A stretch of 64,000 nt of DNA from Paragonimus skrjabini miyazakii (GCA_014338405.1 JTDE01000281.1:43419-107418), one strand, 5' to 3'; counted from the stretch's first letter, positions 53,501 to 60,958 are shown. Made by a program: numbers and translations. The notes: generated by a model not told the origin, from the sequence alone.

Positions 53501-55813
53501 CCCAAATTCAGTCACATATGCACGAATTACTCCCTCCTTCTTCAGCCAGCATGATTTCCACAGTCACCGGCTCCTCTGTAAGTCATAATGAAGCCCATAT
53601 TTCATAAATCCATTATCATTTCGAATCCGAACCGGCAGCCTTGTTAAAGTATGTAATTTTTATGTGATTTATTGGTGTGAATATACACCCTACCACAAAT
53701 GTTTTAAAAGCCAACAATCCTAATAAAAATTACTTGTACATAATGACGGATGAATCATTGAGCTTAACAACCATTTTTGGTATGCCCACCGTATGGACTG
53801 GTTACTGTGACATTTTCCGTATTCATTGATCACTTGACTCACTCGTTATGGTGCGCAGCTAACGCCAAGCCAGCACATCATTGAGTGCACAAATTCTCTT
53901 GTCACTGGGCATGGCCCTAGCAGACGTACAACTGGGATTTTGGTAACCGTGTCTTGGCACGTTTCGACAAACATCTGAAGAAAGTAGAACAGGTCGATCC
54001 AAAGAGTGCTCTTCAAGGACGTTACAAGCCGACCGAAGGACCCTGGAGTGGTGAATCACATGGTTTGAGTGATAGACAGACTAAAGAATAACTGGTATAG
54101 AGGTTTGACTGCTCATTGTGATAGCGACACAAACAGTCTGCTTCTGAACCGACGTTGTATTAAACACGGTTCATTTTCTTGTCATCTTAGAAGAGTCACC
54201 AGATCATGCTAAATGATCAGGTCAGACTTCTTTATGCAAAGTTAGTCAAACAGTTGAAAGTCATATACGGACTATTCTGTATTCAATGCCTAACTGAAAG
54301 TTCAATATTTAAACTGACAGTCTGACAGTCAAGTTGCAAAACACTCTACAATCCTCCAGTTTACTTACTGATGATCACTGTCAGCGCGGACTGATGCTGA
54401 GTTAAAGTATGCTCGTTCACACGAATGGGACATTCGTATGATCTAACGATCAATCCTGTCAGTCTATTTGAACGGAAAGAACTGCATTAATTAAAGGGCA
54501 TTTGTAAACTAGTGATACTGAATAGTGTAGTTGATGTGTGAAATGTAGAAACATTGGAAGTGATTTTTGTACAAACGAGCCTGATCGATATTTGTTTTAC
54601 TGGTTTCCATATTTTCGCTTATACTCAGGAAGTGAACACCCATTAGACCAAAAGCGAGTCTTCCACACAAAAATTGAAGACCACTTGTTGACTTTAAGCT
54701 GGATCACTTGACCCCACCTACTTTGCAGCCAGATCGTACCGGGTGTAACCCTTAACATTGGGACTTGAGAGCCTTTGAAGTTTCTTCAATGATTACACTC
54801 GGTTTAACACTACAAGAATGGGTTTAGCCTTAATTTATCTGGCTAAGATAGCTGAACGGAAATATTTTATGTTGTCAGTTACCAATGTAAGGCGCTAGTC
54901 AGCAACTTCGAATATGAATATTTGATGAGTTACCGTGTTGTATTACTAACAGAGAACTTAATTCAAACAACAAAAGCATAGTTCGTAACTAGCAGTCACA
55001 GATTTATAGAGAGTTGTCACGAGCGTACAAAAACAGGCTATTGGGCTCAGTGATGAAGTTTGAATACTTTCAAAAGAGTTCACTAAGTTTTACTGCCGCT
55101 GTGTGTGTTACGACTAATTGGTTTAATGAACCGAGTTAAAAAGCAAAATCTGAACTGCCTATCTCCCAACGGTTTTTCGGGAGATTTTTGTAAATACTGG
55201 TAAAAAAGGAAATCCTTTTCAGTAGAGAACGGCATGAATTGTCTCATATGACCTCTTTTATCAGCAAATGAAGTACGGTTTTAGAATGTAGGGTTTAAAA
55301 ATATGTAACGGCCAAAATTTACAGCTGCACAAGGACTTTCCCTACCAGGTCTAACGTTAGACATGGGAACAATGTATACTGAAACTGAACAAGCAGGATT
55401 AATTAGTGTAACAAGTTATGAGCAGACTGTGCCCCATCTTGTGTGTTCTTACCAGAAGCTAACGATGACATTACGTACACCATCGGCTGGGTTTCGGAGG
55501 TTTAGTAGAGGTTGATAGACATTAGCAAAAGTTCCATCATCATGTTTCGAATAATGCTAGTAATTTTATCTAGGATTTTGTAAGTGGACTAAGCACACGT
55601 TCGTTCAAGCAGTTTAAATCCCGCATGCCCACTGTCATCTTTCTTCTGTTTGTATCTAGATACAAAATACGGCAGCGGAACTCATGCAAACCCCTAAACC
55701 ACCTGAGAGAATATTCAAGATAATTCTGATTGGGGACACCGGAGTAGGAAAATCCAGTTTCATGCATCAGTTCTGTGATGGCGTATTTTATCCCCGACTA
55801 AGAGCCACCGTAG
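14065..55813 (+). CDS. RASEF: RASEF/CRACR2A-like large Rab GTPase with EF-hands (spliced, 3' part outside window)
   Basis: Eight exons join in frame into about 469 residues. Residues 1-65 hold two EF-hands: a degenerate loop at 14-25 (D, E, D, G, then Gln at position 12) and a near-canonical loop DTDADGQVRIED at 50-61. Residues about 170-360 are rich in Glu, Lys, Gln and Leu and look like coiled coil. From about 434 a Rab domain starts (ERIFKIILIG), with P-loop GDTGVGKSS at 443-451 and the switch I threonine in RATVG at 466-470. This order is specific to RASEF (Rab45), CRACR2A and Rab44, which link calcium binding to membrane traffic or store-operated calcium entry. FYPRLRATVG looks somewhat closer to CRACR2A, so orthology within the group is not settled and the symbol is provisional. 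The ATG at 14065 has G at -3 and +4 and an in-frame TAA at 14059-14061. The remaining GTPase motifs (WDTAGQE, NKxD, SAK) were not found up to 64000, so the gene runs off the window. Confidence 0.85.
17812..17840. repeat. (TTTA)n microsatellite
   Basis: About seven uninterrupted ATTT units in intron 1. Confidence 0.9.
18975..19050 (+). repeat. Dispersed repeat R1, 3' part
   Basis: TTCCAAACTGAACACCATTC and the following TTCACATTCAGG match TTCCAAGCTGAACATCACTC ... TTCACACCCAGG at about 19411-19451. It is a partial copy of the same family lying beside a fuller one. Confidence 0.4.
19088..19190 (-). repeat. Second tRNA-like SINE piece
   Basis: On the minus strand TGGCACAGTGGTCAAAACAG resembles a tRNA A box and GGAGTTCTAGTC a degraded B box, as in tRNA-derived SINEs. 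The 3' part (about 70 bp, including ACATGCATTACTGGC) recurs near 38881-38945, also on the minus strand. The piece sits in intron 1 beside copies of another dispersed repeat. Confidence 0.5.
19265..19455 (+). repeat. Dispersed repeat R1, copy A
   Basis: Blocks in order: ACTGTCCTGTTAAATTCAGT, CATTAAACCTGTTAGGCGAC, TTACTGATGAGTAGTCGGAG, then AAGCTGAACATCACTC. The same blocks recur in order near 31835, 39046 and 50750. It encodes nothing recognisable; the element type is unknown. Confidence 0.5.
19905..20051 (+). CDS. Exon 2: coiled-coil segment
   Basis: 147 bp, from acceptor TTGATAG at 19904 to donor GTGAGT at 20052. It reads YKKLQDLETEISRSYPQLL and ends SALEQNYLQ, with leucines spaced as in a coiled coil. 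The entry and exit phases (2 and 2) match exon 1 and exon 3. The following intron is about 25 kb. Confidence 0.8.
20533..21373 (+). mobile_element. Degenerate RTE/SR2-like LINE copy (internally deleted)
   Basis: Homologous along its length to the better copy at 47467-49572. It begins GCAGCGTCATGCACACCGAG, matching the RT region, then jumps to the C-terminal part: a decayed LLYGSETW (VYETWSPWLEDVNHLL), FLRSIARIEWQ, and a RLGHVLRIPANLL block, with many stops. It ends in the same 3' UTR (TTAAGAATCAGCGTGAACCA) with a short TCAATGATGAG tail. Same orientation as the host gene; in intron 2. Confidence 0.72.
24127..24826 (-). mobile_element. RTE-like LINE 3' fragment, second family
   Basis: Minus strand. 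Reading from 24826 downward: LRHLSERR, then ILLYGSETWPVHKEDVNKLA, FDYRCLRQLAHIKW, and after frameshifts RDHSNRWLETLSEMV at about 24300-24360. These match the C-terminal domain of RTE-clade proteins block by block. The end is an ATGATGATGATAATG tail (24127-24142). The 3' UTR differs from the family of 47467-49572, so this is a separate family with the same kind of trinucleotide tail. The frame is broken several times. Confidence 0.7.
31835..31955 (+). repeat. Dispersed repeat R1, copy B
   Basis: Shares CACTGTCCTGTTAACTCA, AAAATCATTAAACATGTCGG and CAATGATGAGTAGTAGAGAA with copy A, in the same order and orientation. Confidence 0.45.
32884..33547 (-). mobile_element. CR1/SR1-like LINE fragment (RT 3' half)
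   Basis: The frame at 33547-33005 begins MMLLYTDYTNLRRVLEVL, where CR1/Jockey reverse transcriptases have xxxYADDTKL. The pattern that follows, LQDSLNGTSQWS...PSNVNKCKII, fits their LQxDLxxLxxWSxxWxLxFNxxKC. Next comes LRKIPYSERPAELGQFSTDY-RRLRKSLIPTY, typical of these elements. After a break, MGHPLAYHTSLNKDERLRSY runs to a stop at 32884, matching the C-terminal part. The catalytic YADD is YTDY, so it is inactive. The 5' half and endonuclease are missing. Antisense to the host gene, in intron 2. Confidence 0.75.
36881..36970. repeat. 13-bp target-site duplication pair
   Basis: Two identical copies of GTTATAAGACGTG, 36881-36893 and 36958-36970, flank the 64-bp insertion. Confidence 0.88.
36894..36957 (+). 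mobile_element. 64-bp RTE 3'-end insertion
   Basis: GCAGTTAAGCATCAGTGTG...CTGATGTATTGCTGTCTATG followed by a GAT repeat is nearly identical to the last about 64 bp of the RTE copy ending at 49572. It is bounded by GTTATAAGACGTG on both sides (36881-36893 and 36958-36970), a perfect 13-bp target duplication. It is therefore an extreme 5'-truncated product of target-primed reverse transcription. The short divergence (GTACCG for GAACCA) and perfect duplication suggest it is fairly young. Confidence 0.88.
37500..37522. repeat. (CA)n microsatellite
   Basis: A run of CA units with one CATA interruption, in intron 2. Confidence 0.85.
38875..38948 (-). repeat. 3' part of the second SINE-like repeat
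   Basis: The minus strand shares with the copy near 19088-19150 an ordered series of blocks: TTTCTCAC, AAAAGCATG, CCCGTAGTTCCAGTC and ACATGCACTGCTG. The A-box end is not recognisable here. Confidence 0.4.
39046..39165 (+). repeat. Dispersed repeat R1, copy C
   Basis: Shares CTGTCCTGTTTACTC, TTGTTAAGCGATATTTTGAT and TACTGGCGAATAGTAGGAGA with copy A in the same order. It lies about 100 bp from a SINE-like piece, as copy A does. Confidence 0.45.
41812..43645 (+). mobile_element. Degenerate RTE/SR2-like LINE copy
   Basis: Colinear with 47535-49572. It begins near GGTGGAAAGAACACTTTGAG, then CAACTGCCGTGTTTGTCCAG followed by GGTGTGTTCGATTCAGTCGA (the RT motif A region, FDSVD), a block at 42801-43139 with LGYLRRQTGI...YDTWPLRVNNMNDL...LRWLGHVQ, and the 3' UTR with CAGTTAAGCATCAACGCGAA and a short TGATGATGGTGA tail. 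The frame has many stops and the YADD region is lost. Sense orientation in intron 2; much older than the copy at 47467. Confidence 0.75.
43646..45033. other. Unassigned sequence after the RTE copy, possibly a coding relic
   Basis: A frame without an early ATG is open from 43865 to a TGA at 44144-44146 (93 codons), including VREKWVVDVSPFVLHTIFPR and RFDSTLHRALYNV. It looks protein-like, but no family was recognised. Overlapping frames at 43621-43989 and 44031-44237 compete with it. Confidence 0.25.
45034..45124 (+). CDS. Exon 3: coiled-coil segment
   Basis: 91 bp, from acceptor TTTTTCAG at 45033 to donor GTAAGA at 45125. It completes the split Gln codon of exon 2 and reads EKVARQKDLMFLEDELEGQI, then QRIKEITINE. 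It is highly charged with a heptad-like leucine/isoleucine pattern and ends in phase 0. Confidence 0.8.
46401..46496 (+). CDS. Exon 4: coiled-coil segment
   Basis: 96 bp (32 codons, phase 0 on both sides), from acceptor CATCTAG at 46400 to donor GTAGTT at 46497. It reads VHDIIRSEYDAKIMNKEKEI followed by AEIRSQVNNLRA. Only 51 bp separate it from exon 5, an unusually short intron for this gene. Confidence 0.78.
46548..46786 (+). CDS. Exon 5: linker and second coiled coil
   Basis: 239 bp, from acceptor ATTATAG at 46547 to donor GTATGT at 46787. The first half is a linker with FIPPTPSPYLQRRKSV, where RRKSV would suit a basophilic kinase. The second half is coiled coil (NQLMEITAKLELREAELAAL, then KEQLVTQQRQMLA). 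It exits in phase 2, and exon 6 completes the Ala codon. Confidence 0.82.
47467..49281 (+). CDS. Reverse transcriptase of RTE-clade LINE (no endonuclease)
   Basis: 605 codons open from the first base of the insertion; no natural start is expected because the 5' part is missing, although an alternative TTG at 47581 also lies in frame. Motifs in order: NRNKAAGPDDLVPALFKEGG, EEQAGFRPGRGCIDHIFTLR, motif A FLDYKGAFDSVDRSTLL, VRQGCPLSPFLLNFVMDEIM, catalytic YADD at 48430-48441 within LDYADDKVLLF, YLGSCISGG, and the C-terminal LLYGSETWPV, DHRCLRSIARIGW and RLRWLGHVLRMPANRLPH. This set is characteristic of RTE elements (SR2 of schistosomes, BovB). All catalytic aspartates are present. The endonuclease is absent, so this copy could not act alone. 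Confidence 0.88.
   Translation, partial: GNTGKLFKLIRATGPRRPSVSEAINEADGTLIYNKSRRLERWAEHFEGQFSWPPASTLLPPQTSDVMPWSVDLEPPTETEVRNCISALNRNKAAGPDDLVPALFKEGGEVLVETLTQLFQLVWSTETISPCWGHAIIVPIFKKVIRSSCENHRGISLTPVISRVLASIILRRLTAVRELNIREEQAGFRPGRGCIDHIFTLRQILEQRHVYRRPTIAVFLDYKGAFDSVDRSTLLESLKRRGVPTKYVNILSALYSHNSAQVRVYGELSDSFSTTSGVRQGCPLSPFLLNFVMDEIMEDCLRHSNDAGVNLLPGGRLTDLDYADDKVLLFDNFQAAQATLNEISRSAKYFGMRFSASKCKVLLQDCCDYVGLMLDNEVMEVVDRFVYLGSCISGGGEGEGNEIEARISKARAVFANLRHLWRQKGISLKLKGRVYQTTVRAVLLYGSETWPVRVEDVNRLQVFDHRCLRSIARIGWSQRVSNEEVRKRVFDTDCQTSSFVQSLHLHRLRWLGHVLRMPANRLPHRALFADATADWRKVRGGQMMTWRRQMKSFTKGLGTVGRVRLPGWSPRDSQSRWLETLGEMAANRAQWRECCRCLAELSVK
49282..49572 (+). repeat. RTE 3' UTR and GAT-repeat tail
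   Basis: The last 70 bp (from about 49502) recur at 36894-36957 and, decayed, at about 43585-43645 and 21315-21373. This defines the 3' end presumably recognised by the element's reverse transcriptase. The tail at 49551-49572 is a perfect ATG/GAT trinucleotide run. Confidence 0.8.
49689..49757 (+). CDS. Exon 6: short coiled-coil segment
   Basis: 69 bp, from acceptor TCAAATAG at 49688 to donor GTAAGT at 49758. It reads DRCELLTREEEKMQLYSKLQ and then NLQ, entering and leaving in phase 2. A nearly intact RTE retrotransposon ends only 116 bp upstream of its first base. Confidence 0.78.
49758..53474 (+). other. Intron between exons 6 and 7
   Basis: GTAAGT at 49758, CCGCAG at 53474. Contains a partial R1 repeat near 50750. 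The stretches at 51890-52180 and 52560-52930 look more GC-rich than their surroundings and may be further repeats, but no family was identified. Confidence 0.55.
50750..50815 (+). repeat. Dispersed repeat R1, 3' part
   Basis: GGTTATTGAATGCTGGGAAG followed by TTTCAAGTTGAACATCACTC aligns with the last 60 bp of copy A. It is in the intron between exons 6 and 7. Confidence 0.35.
53475..53577 (+). CDS. Exon 7: end of coiled coil, Ser-rich linker
   Basis: 103 bp, from acceptor CCCGCAG at 53474 to donor GTAAGT at 53578. It completes a Gln codon and reads LALERQDETQIQSHMHELLP, then PSSASMISTVTGSS. This is the variable linker between the coiled coil and the Rab domain. It ends in phase 0. Confidence 0.78.
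53578..55659 (+). other. Intron between exons 7 and 8
   Basis: GTAAGT at 53578, ATCTAG at 55659. No repeat or gene was recognised; 53850-54060 is locally GC-richer. Confidence 0.55.
55660..55813 (+). CDS. Exon 8: start of Rab GTPase domain with P-loop
   Basis: 154 bp, from acceptor TGTATCTAG at 55659 to donor GTGAGT at 55814. It carries beta-1 (ERIFKIILIG), the P-loop GDTGVGKSS, helix 1 (FMHQFCDGVF) and switch I up to RATVG, ending one base into the Gly codon. Large Rabs have a similar break before the G(V/I)D(F/Y) strand, so the next exon should begin with that sequence. It was not found in the remaining 8 kb. Confidence 0.85.
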
Positions 55814-56834
55814 GTGAGTTCGAACGTTTCCGGTAAAACAATTCCATAAATTCACCAAGATATTTTTTAGTTTTTTATTATTTTCATGGTGTTCATGATA
55901 CACAGGGTGATTATATTTTACTTCGTGGATTTACAATACGCTTTTATGTGGCTGGTTTACTGTTGTAAATAGAATGTTTGATTCGTGAATATACAACATC
56001 ATAATCGTTCTCTCAGTCTGTTAAAATAATCTAAAATTGCAAATTACTCTTCCCTTGGAAACTATTCCAATTCAAAATGGCTTAACTTTGTGGGCACCAA
56101 ATAAACTTTTGTTTTAATCGTAAAATCAAAGACCGTGACTCATTCGATGGTAATCGGTGTAATATTTTGTGCATTCCGAATGAACACAAACCTCTCTGTT
56201 ATATCTTGAAAAATGTGGAACTTGGTATATGGCTGATTTATAATTTCGTTTCATATACTCATATGAGGAAACAGACAAACCTACTTATAACATATATGCT
56301 TTCCAGCACATCCGCTTTTAGATTCCGAAGATCGTTTCTGTTGGTTAATCCATATATAGAAATAGCTGAGCTGATAAAAATTAACACCCAACGTATATAT
56401 ACAATTTTGAGCACAGCATTAAAGGAAAATATTAAGTGCATTAATTGCCAAACACAAATTGTTTTTCAAAGGAAAACACTAGACAGAATTCATTTATTTC
56501 AGGTTGTTCACAACCCGACTACTCTGACACAGATTTATTCAGTTTATACAGCTAATTAAACAACACGTCAACTTACAATAGTAGTCCTTTGTTTGAAGGT
56601 TACAAATGGTTGATCATTTTGCAGCAAATCTGTATAGGAGATCTTTACTCACATTAGATTCATCTCTTCAAACATGAAGAATGGTATCTTACAAAATGTT
56701 CATTACATTTGATTTTCCGCCCGATAGAACTCAAAAGTTAACACAGTACAGTAACATTATGAAGAACTTCGTTATAATGAAAATACGCTACAGTGAAGAT
56801 GTTTCGTCCAGAAGCGGATACTTTTTACAAGTCG
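55814..56834. other. Start of the intron after exon 8
   Basis: AT-rich, no exon recognised. The open frame 56167-56559 has no domain and a composition typical of AT-rich chance frames. Confidence 0.5.
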
Positions 56835-57010
56835 GACGTTAAGTTATCAAATAATTCTTTCGTTAGGGCACAACGAAATAAAACCAAAAGAATTATCGGC
56901 TTCGCAACGTTTTGACCCTCTCGGAGAGCCTTTATCAAGTGATTTAAATGAGAACATTTACATTGTACAGACTTAATCAACTGCCATGTGTCTGTGTAGA
57001 CAGGCTACAA
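56835..57010 (-). repeat. Penelope-like-type repeat with hammerhead-like core, minus copy
   Basis: On the minus strand: TAGCCTGTCTACACAGACAC, then CTTGATAAAGGCTCTCCGAG, AGGGTCAAAACGTTGCGAAG, and further on TTTTGGTTTTATTTCG. The core at 56901-56939 has the order of a hammerhead ribozyme of the type found in Penelope-like elements: a CTGATGA-like box, a CTCTC/GAGAG hairpin, then GAAA and CGTT. Here the boxes are changed (CTTGATAA and AAAA), so cleavage is not expected. A second copy lies inverted at 61172-61362. Confidence 0.5.
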
Positions 57011-57087
57011 ACAGGTTGTATGGGTTCACGGTTCACCTGTGGTCACCGTGTGACGATCCCAAGTGTGAATAACGGTAGCTGGTTATT

Positions 57088-57106
57088 GTGGTGTGTGTGT
57101 GTGTGC
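57088..57106. repeat. (TG)n microsatellite
   Basis: A short TG run, just upstream of the presumed 5' region of the degenerate LINE. Confidence 0.8.
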
Positions 57107-57823
57107 AGAGGTAGTAACAAACCACTCTGACACGGTTCAACCTGAAAGGACCGATGTCCTAGTCAGCATAACCCGCCGGATCAAAACAGCACACCAGCCT
57201 GACCACCACACCAAGGTAGCAAAATAGGTCGGGGGAGCAACCAGACAAAATACACTTGGACTCTTTGTGGATAATGCCAGTGTATTGTGTTATGTTTCGA
57301 CTTGATGTCTGTTCTTGTCTGTTTTGGTTTTGTTGTTGTGACTTGTTTGTCTGTGCAGTAGTATTGGTCATAATGTGCGTTGACTTTAAAAGAGTATGGC
57401 TCTCGAGCCTGTGCGTAACTGGTACAGTTTGGTCGTTGCTAGTGGTCGATGTTGTTATTGTGTATGTGTATCACCCGCTGCCTTGTGGTGTAGGCTTTTG
57501 AGTCAAATGATTTGACTGAGGGCCCTATTCCCTGTCCTGTCTAGGTTTGGGCGTTCTGGCAGTAACCAAGCAAATAAGTAACCAAACACAAACCATGATG
57601 ATACAACGTAAACGAAATACCTCACTGCATTGACCGTCGTGCAGGATAAACCGAGTCACCCTGTCTACTGTTTGCGGCAGGGTGGGTAGGCAAAAATATG
57701 CTACTGCACCCCCCTTCCCCCACTAATGACGCCGCCAGCGCGAATCCCAGGGCAGACAATGCTTACTCGGGTCCCAGTAACACGACAACCAATCTGAGGC
57801 ACTCCCAGGGACGCAAGACGCTT

Positions 57824-58580
57824 TTCTCTGGGACATGGACTGTATGCACGCTGCTGGATCGATACAACACCATAGAACAACCGGAACACCGAACCTCACT
57901 GATCGTCACGGAACTGAACCAGTATGGAATCGACCTAGCAGCCTTGAGTGAGACAAACCTTGCAGAGGAGGGTAAGCTCCAACAAACAGGTGCTGGGTAC
58001 ACATACTGAATAATTTACCCGGTAGACGGCGGTCTGGGGGAAGATATTGGTTTCACAGTCCCCGATCACATTGTTACCTTGATGATAAACGAACCGCACA
58101 GTATCAGTCCTCGAATCCTGTGTATGTGTATGCGACTCGATCGGGGTAATAGTGCCACATTTATCAGTGTTGATGGTTCAGCTGTGTCACCCTGATGATG
58201 CAAAATACCAGTTCTAGGTTCAGTTGTCCGCCACAATCCGGCCGACACCGGTGTGCGACCGACTGTTTGTCCTAGGTGACTTGAACGCTCGAGTTGGGCG
58301 CAACTCGGTAGCCTAATCGAGAGTCCTCGGTCCCTACGGCATTGGGTCAGTCAATGAGAACGGTGATTGTCTGCCCCACTTATGTATTGCTCATCAGCTG
58401 GCCTTTACAAACACCCGATTCCAGCTGGATGCGAGCGACATCACGACGTGGACTCAACCACGGAGTAGTCATCATCATTTGCTGGATTACGTGATTGTGC
58501 GGCAACGCGACATTTGTGAAATGCATGTCATGCGAGTGTTGGGCGACACTGAATGTAACACAGATCATAGGTTGGTTAGG
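57824..58580 (+). pseudogene. Endonuclease domain of the degenerate LINE
   Basis: Covers the EEP-fold endonuclease from GTWTVCTLLD to TDHRLVRT. The conserved blocks for the SET/glutamate step (ALSETNLAEEG), the GDxN step (GDLNARVG) and the terminal SDH-like step (TDHR) are all still visible. Stops and frameshifts at about 58007 and 58314 break the frame. EN cuts the target DNA in non-LTR retrotransposition; this copy cannot be made as one protein. Confidence 0.72.
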
Positions 58581-58589
58581 ACTGTTGAA

Positions 58590-59060
58590 AATAACGGCCT
58601 CCTGGAACGAAAGCAAAAGCCAATCTTCGTGGCACAAAGCAAATTTCGGTTTATTGAGTTTCTATTGGTTATTTTATAGACAAGACGTATCAGTAAAATG
58701 AAGAAATACAATTGGTACTGTCGTTCCAGCTTTTCCATTGGTCGGCTCCACTTCGCTAGTAGCTCGTTTGTTTGAACACGCGTTGCACCTAAACAACTTG
58801 TTTCAACGTGTGACGCACTTAAACAACTTGTTTTAAACCGACACTCGTTATAACAAAATCCGATGCTGGAGCAGCGTGCTGTCCTGATTGGTTCCCACGC
58901 AGACATACCAGTCTGCTCGCCTTGTCGACACTGATTGGCCGTAGTCTTCTGCGAACTCCTGGTTGACTTCGTATCGATGCCTTTGTCCAATCCAAACCTT
59001 TTACAAGGACCAAGGACCAAGCCTGTTTATTGCAGATCCTCCGGACGACGGCAGAAGTTG
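58590..59060. repeat. Unrelated insert inside the degenerate LINE
   Basis: Between the endonuclease end (TDHRLVRT, to about 58584) and the resumed frame (about 59066) lies about 0.45 kb that does not fit the element. It holds ATTGG/CCAAT motifs near 58668, 58710, 58737, 58887, 58934 and 58989, and a near-tandem 28-bp repeat at 58778-58835 (both units contain TAAACAACTTGTTT). The right end has a doubled AAGGACC. No target duplication was found, so its nature is unknown. Confidence 0.45.
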
Positions 59061-59065
59061 TATGT

Positions 59066-60570
59066 CAGACGATTGGCGAACTGTTAGACGAGGGTTACTT
59101 CTCAAAGTGTAGTTGCCACTCGTCTGCAAGACGCCTCTGTATCCACTACCCCCTTGGGTATATGGCAGTAGCTCAAAAAACAGATCACGGCAGCAGCCCC
59201 CGAGACGGTCAGTATTGAGAATCAAAAACGTCCGGACTGGTTAGACAAAAACGAAGTGGCTATCTCCAGTCTGGTACGAGAAAAGAATTTGGCGTTTGCC
59301 GCGTCCACAATAAATCTGGCAATGGAGACAAGAGAGTGATATTCCGGAGTACTCACCGTAAACTGGCCGAAGGTGTTTTAGGAATCATAGACGACCAGTG
59401 GAGGAACCAAGGTGAGCGGATGCAGAGCTACACCGATCGCCGACAACACAAGCAGTTCTACGATTCATTTTAGGCGACTTTCGGTCCATCCGTCCAGTTT
59501 ATCAAAGCACTGGTTGACGTGGACACCGGCTATTCGTGCACCCAGCCAGAGGACATCTTGACAGTTTGGCACAAACTCTCCGGTAGCCTACTATACCGTC
59601 CTGCTACCGTTGACTGGGTGACCGTGAGAAGCCTACCGCAACCAGCCACTAAATCCCGAATTACCACGGGCGCAGACAGCGATCAGAAAACTGTGCAACG
59701 AAAAAGCTGCAGGCAAGGATGGACTGCGAGGTGAAATTCTGAAGAACGGCTGCCTAGTGTTGAAACGTTCCTGGCTTCAACTGATTTGCTGTGTTTATTA
59801 GCAGAAAGAAATGCCACAAGACTCCAGTGATGTTCTGACGGTACCTTTATCTAAAGGTAAGAATAGTAAGCAATGCCCTGATGGCTTGCAAGAATCCTCC
59901 CGAATTGGCTGACTGCGAACGTTTTGAAGACCAATGTTCCCAAGAAGCAGTGTGAATTCCGGGCGAGTCGCCGTACGATCGACCTGGTGTTTGCTGCTCG
60001 GTAGCTTCAGGAGAAGTGCCGAGAGCGCAATCAACCCCTGTACGCCCTCTTCTCGGACTTCACTAACGCCTTTGATTCCGCGAGCAACGAGACGTTATGG
60101 ACGTTGAGATTGGGTAACAGACGGACGGGCGCCTAATAACTATTCGGTGTTTTGGCGCCTCAACCAGTTTACAGACCCCAACGATGCGCATGTTTCTGTT
60201 CGCTGATGATAGCGCGCTGTTTGTACATAGCGAGGACGAACTACAGTAACTGGCCACGGTTTTCGCGACCACGGCATTCAAGTTTAGACTAGATATCAAC
60301 ACAGGTAAAACATTTTCCTTCCTTCAGTCATCTCCAAGCGGAGGTGTTGTGTCTGAAATTCGCATCAACAGAGACGTCGATAGCTGCGCAGACTTCTTTT
60401 ACCCGGGTAGCAACTTGTCCATAGATCTGTTCGAGAAACGCCAATTGCGAGCTCGAATGCCAAAGGCTGATACTGCTTTTGGACGTCTTGAAAGAAGTGT
60501 CTGGAAGAACCGCAGCCTGAAGCTTAATGGTGCTGTATATACTGCTGTACGGCAATTAAACTTGGACACT
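59066..60570 (+). pseudogene. Reverse transcriptase part of the degenerate LINE
   Basis: From RLQDASVSTTPLGIW to RLERSVWKNRSLKLN. RT blocks seen: FRASRRTIDLVFAAR (fingers), ALFSDFTNAFDSAS (motif A, with Asp), FADD (motif C) and a changed YLGS box (FYPGSNLSI). About 33 codons separate motif A from motif C where the family has roughly 90, so the central part is deleted. The C-terminal zinc-knuckle-like region after LKLNGAVYT is missing. Confidence 0.7.
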
Positions 60571-60865
60571 GTATCAACGGAACGTGCACTACCTGAGCCG
60601 TTTCCATTTGCAATGTCTAAGACGCACTTTTGGTATTCGGTGGTCGAGCATGGTTCCGAACATATTCTAGTTCGACTTTGAGTTTTGTTCTTCAACGTTA
60701 TCCTCTCTAGAATGCGCTAACATTCACTCGTATACAGAAGTGCCTCTTGTATTACACTTTACATATCTTTATTCTTAGTAAAGATCTTGTCATTGCAGTC
60801 TCTCTCACTGTTTATTTTCCGAGAGATAAGGGTTTTCTTTTCGTGCTAGTTACTCAATTGGCTAA

Positions 60866-60958
60866 CCAGCAGTGGCCTGCTGGACACAAAGGCCTCACTC
60901 ACACACCTACTGGTCTTATTCCTTCGGGTTTACACTGGACACGTAGTGTGTGAGTGAG
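60866..60958. other. Two adjacent hairpins
   Basis: CCAGCAG (60866-60872) and CTGCTGG (60877-60883) form a perfect 7-bp stem with a 4-base loop. Just after it, CTCACTCACACACCTAC (60894-60910) pairs with GTAGTGTGTGAGTGAG (60943-60958), with a one-base bulge and a 32-base loop. No gene nearby explains them. Confidence 0.7.

Larger units (their letters stand above)
57130..60570 (+). mobile_element. Degenerate LINE with endonuclease and RT (RTE-like)
   Basis: 5' untranslated-like sequence at about 57130-57820 is followed by an apurinic-type endonuclease: FSGTWTVCTLLDRYN, LIVTELNQYGIDLAALSETN, LAEEGKLQQTGAGYTY, GDLNARVGRNS (58275-58300) and LLDYVIVRQRDICEM (58480-58520) with TDHRLVRT. After an interruption at about 58590-59060 it resumes with RLQDASVSTTPLGIW, then DWLDKNEVAISSLVREKNLA, CEFRASRRTIDLVFAAR, RT motif A SDFTNAFDSAS and motif C FADD at 60199-60210. 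It ends near RLERSVWKNRSLKLNGAVYT. Many stops and frameshifts are present, and the gap between motifs A and C is too short, showing an internal deletion. The proteins resemble elements often mislabelled craniofacial development protein 2 in databases. The clade is not certain. Confidence 0.78.

Noticed and set aside
56167..56559. 130-codon open frame after exon 8
   Set aside because: AT-rich, no domain, inside an intron of the large-Rab gene; likely chance.
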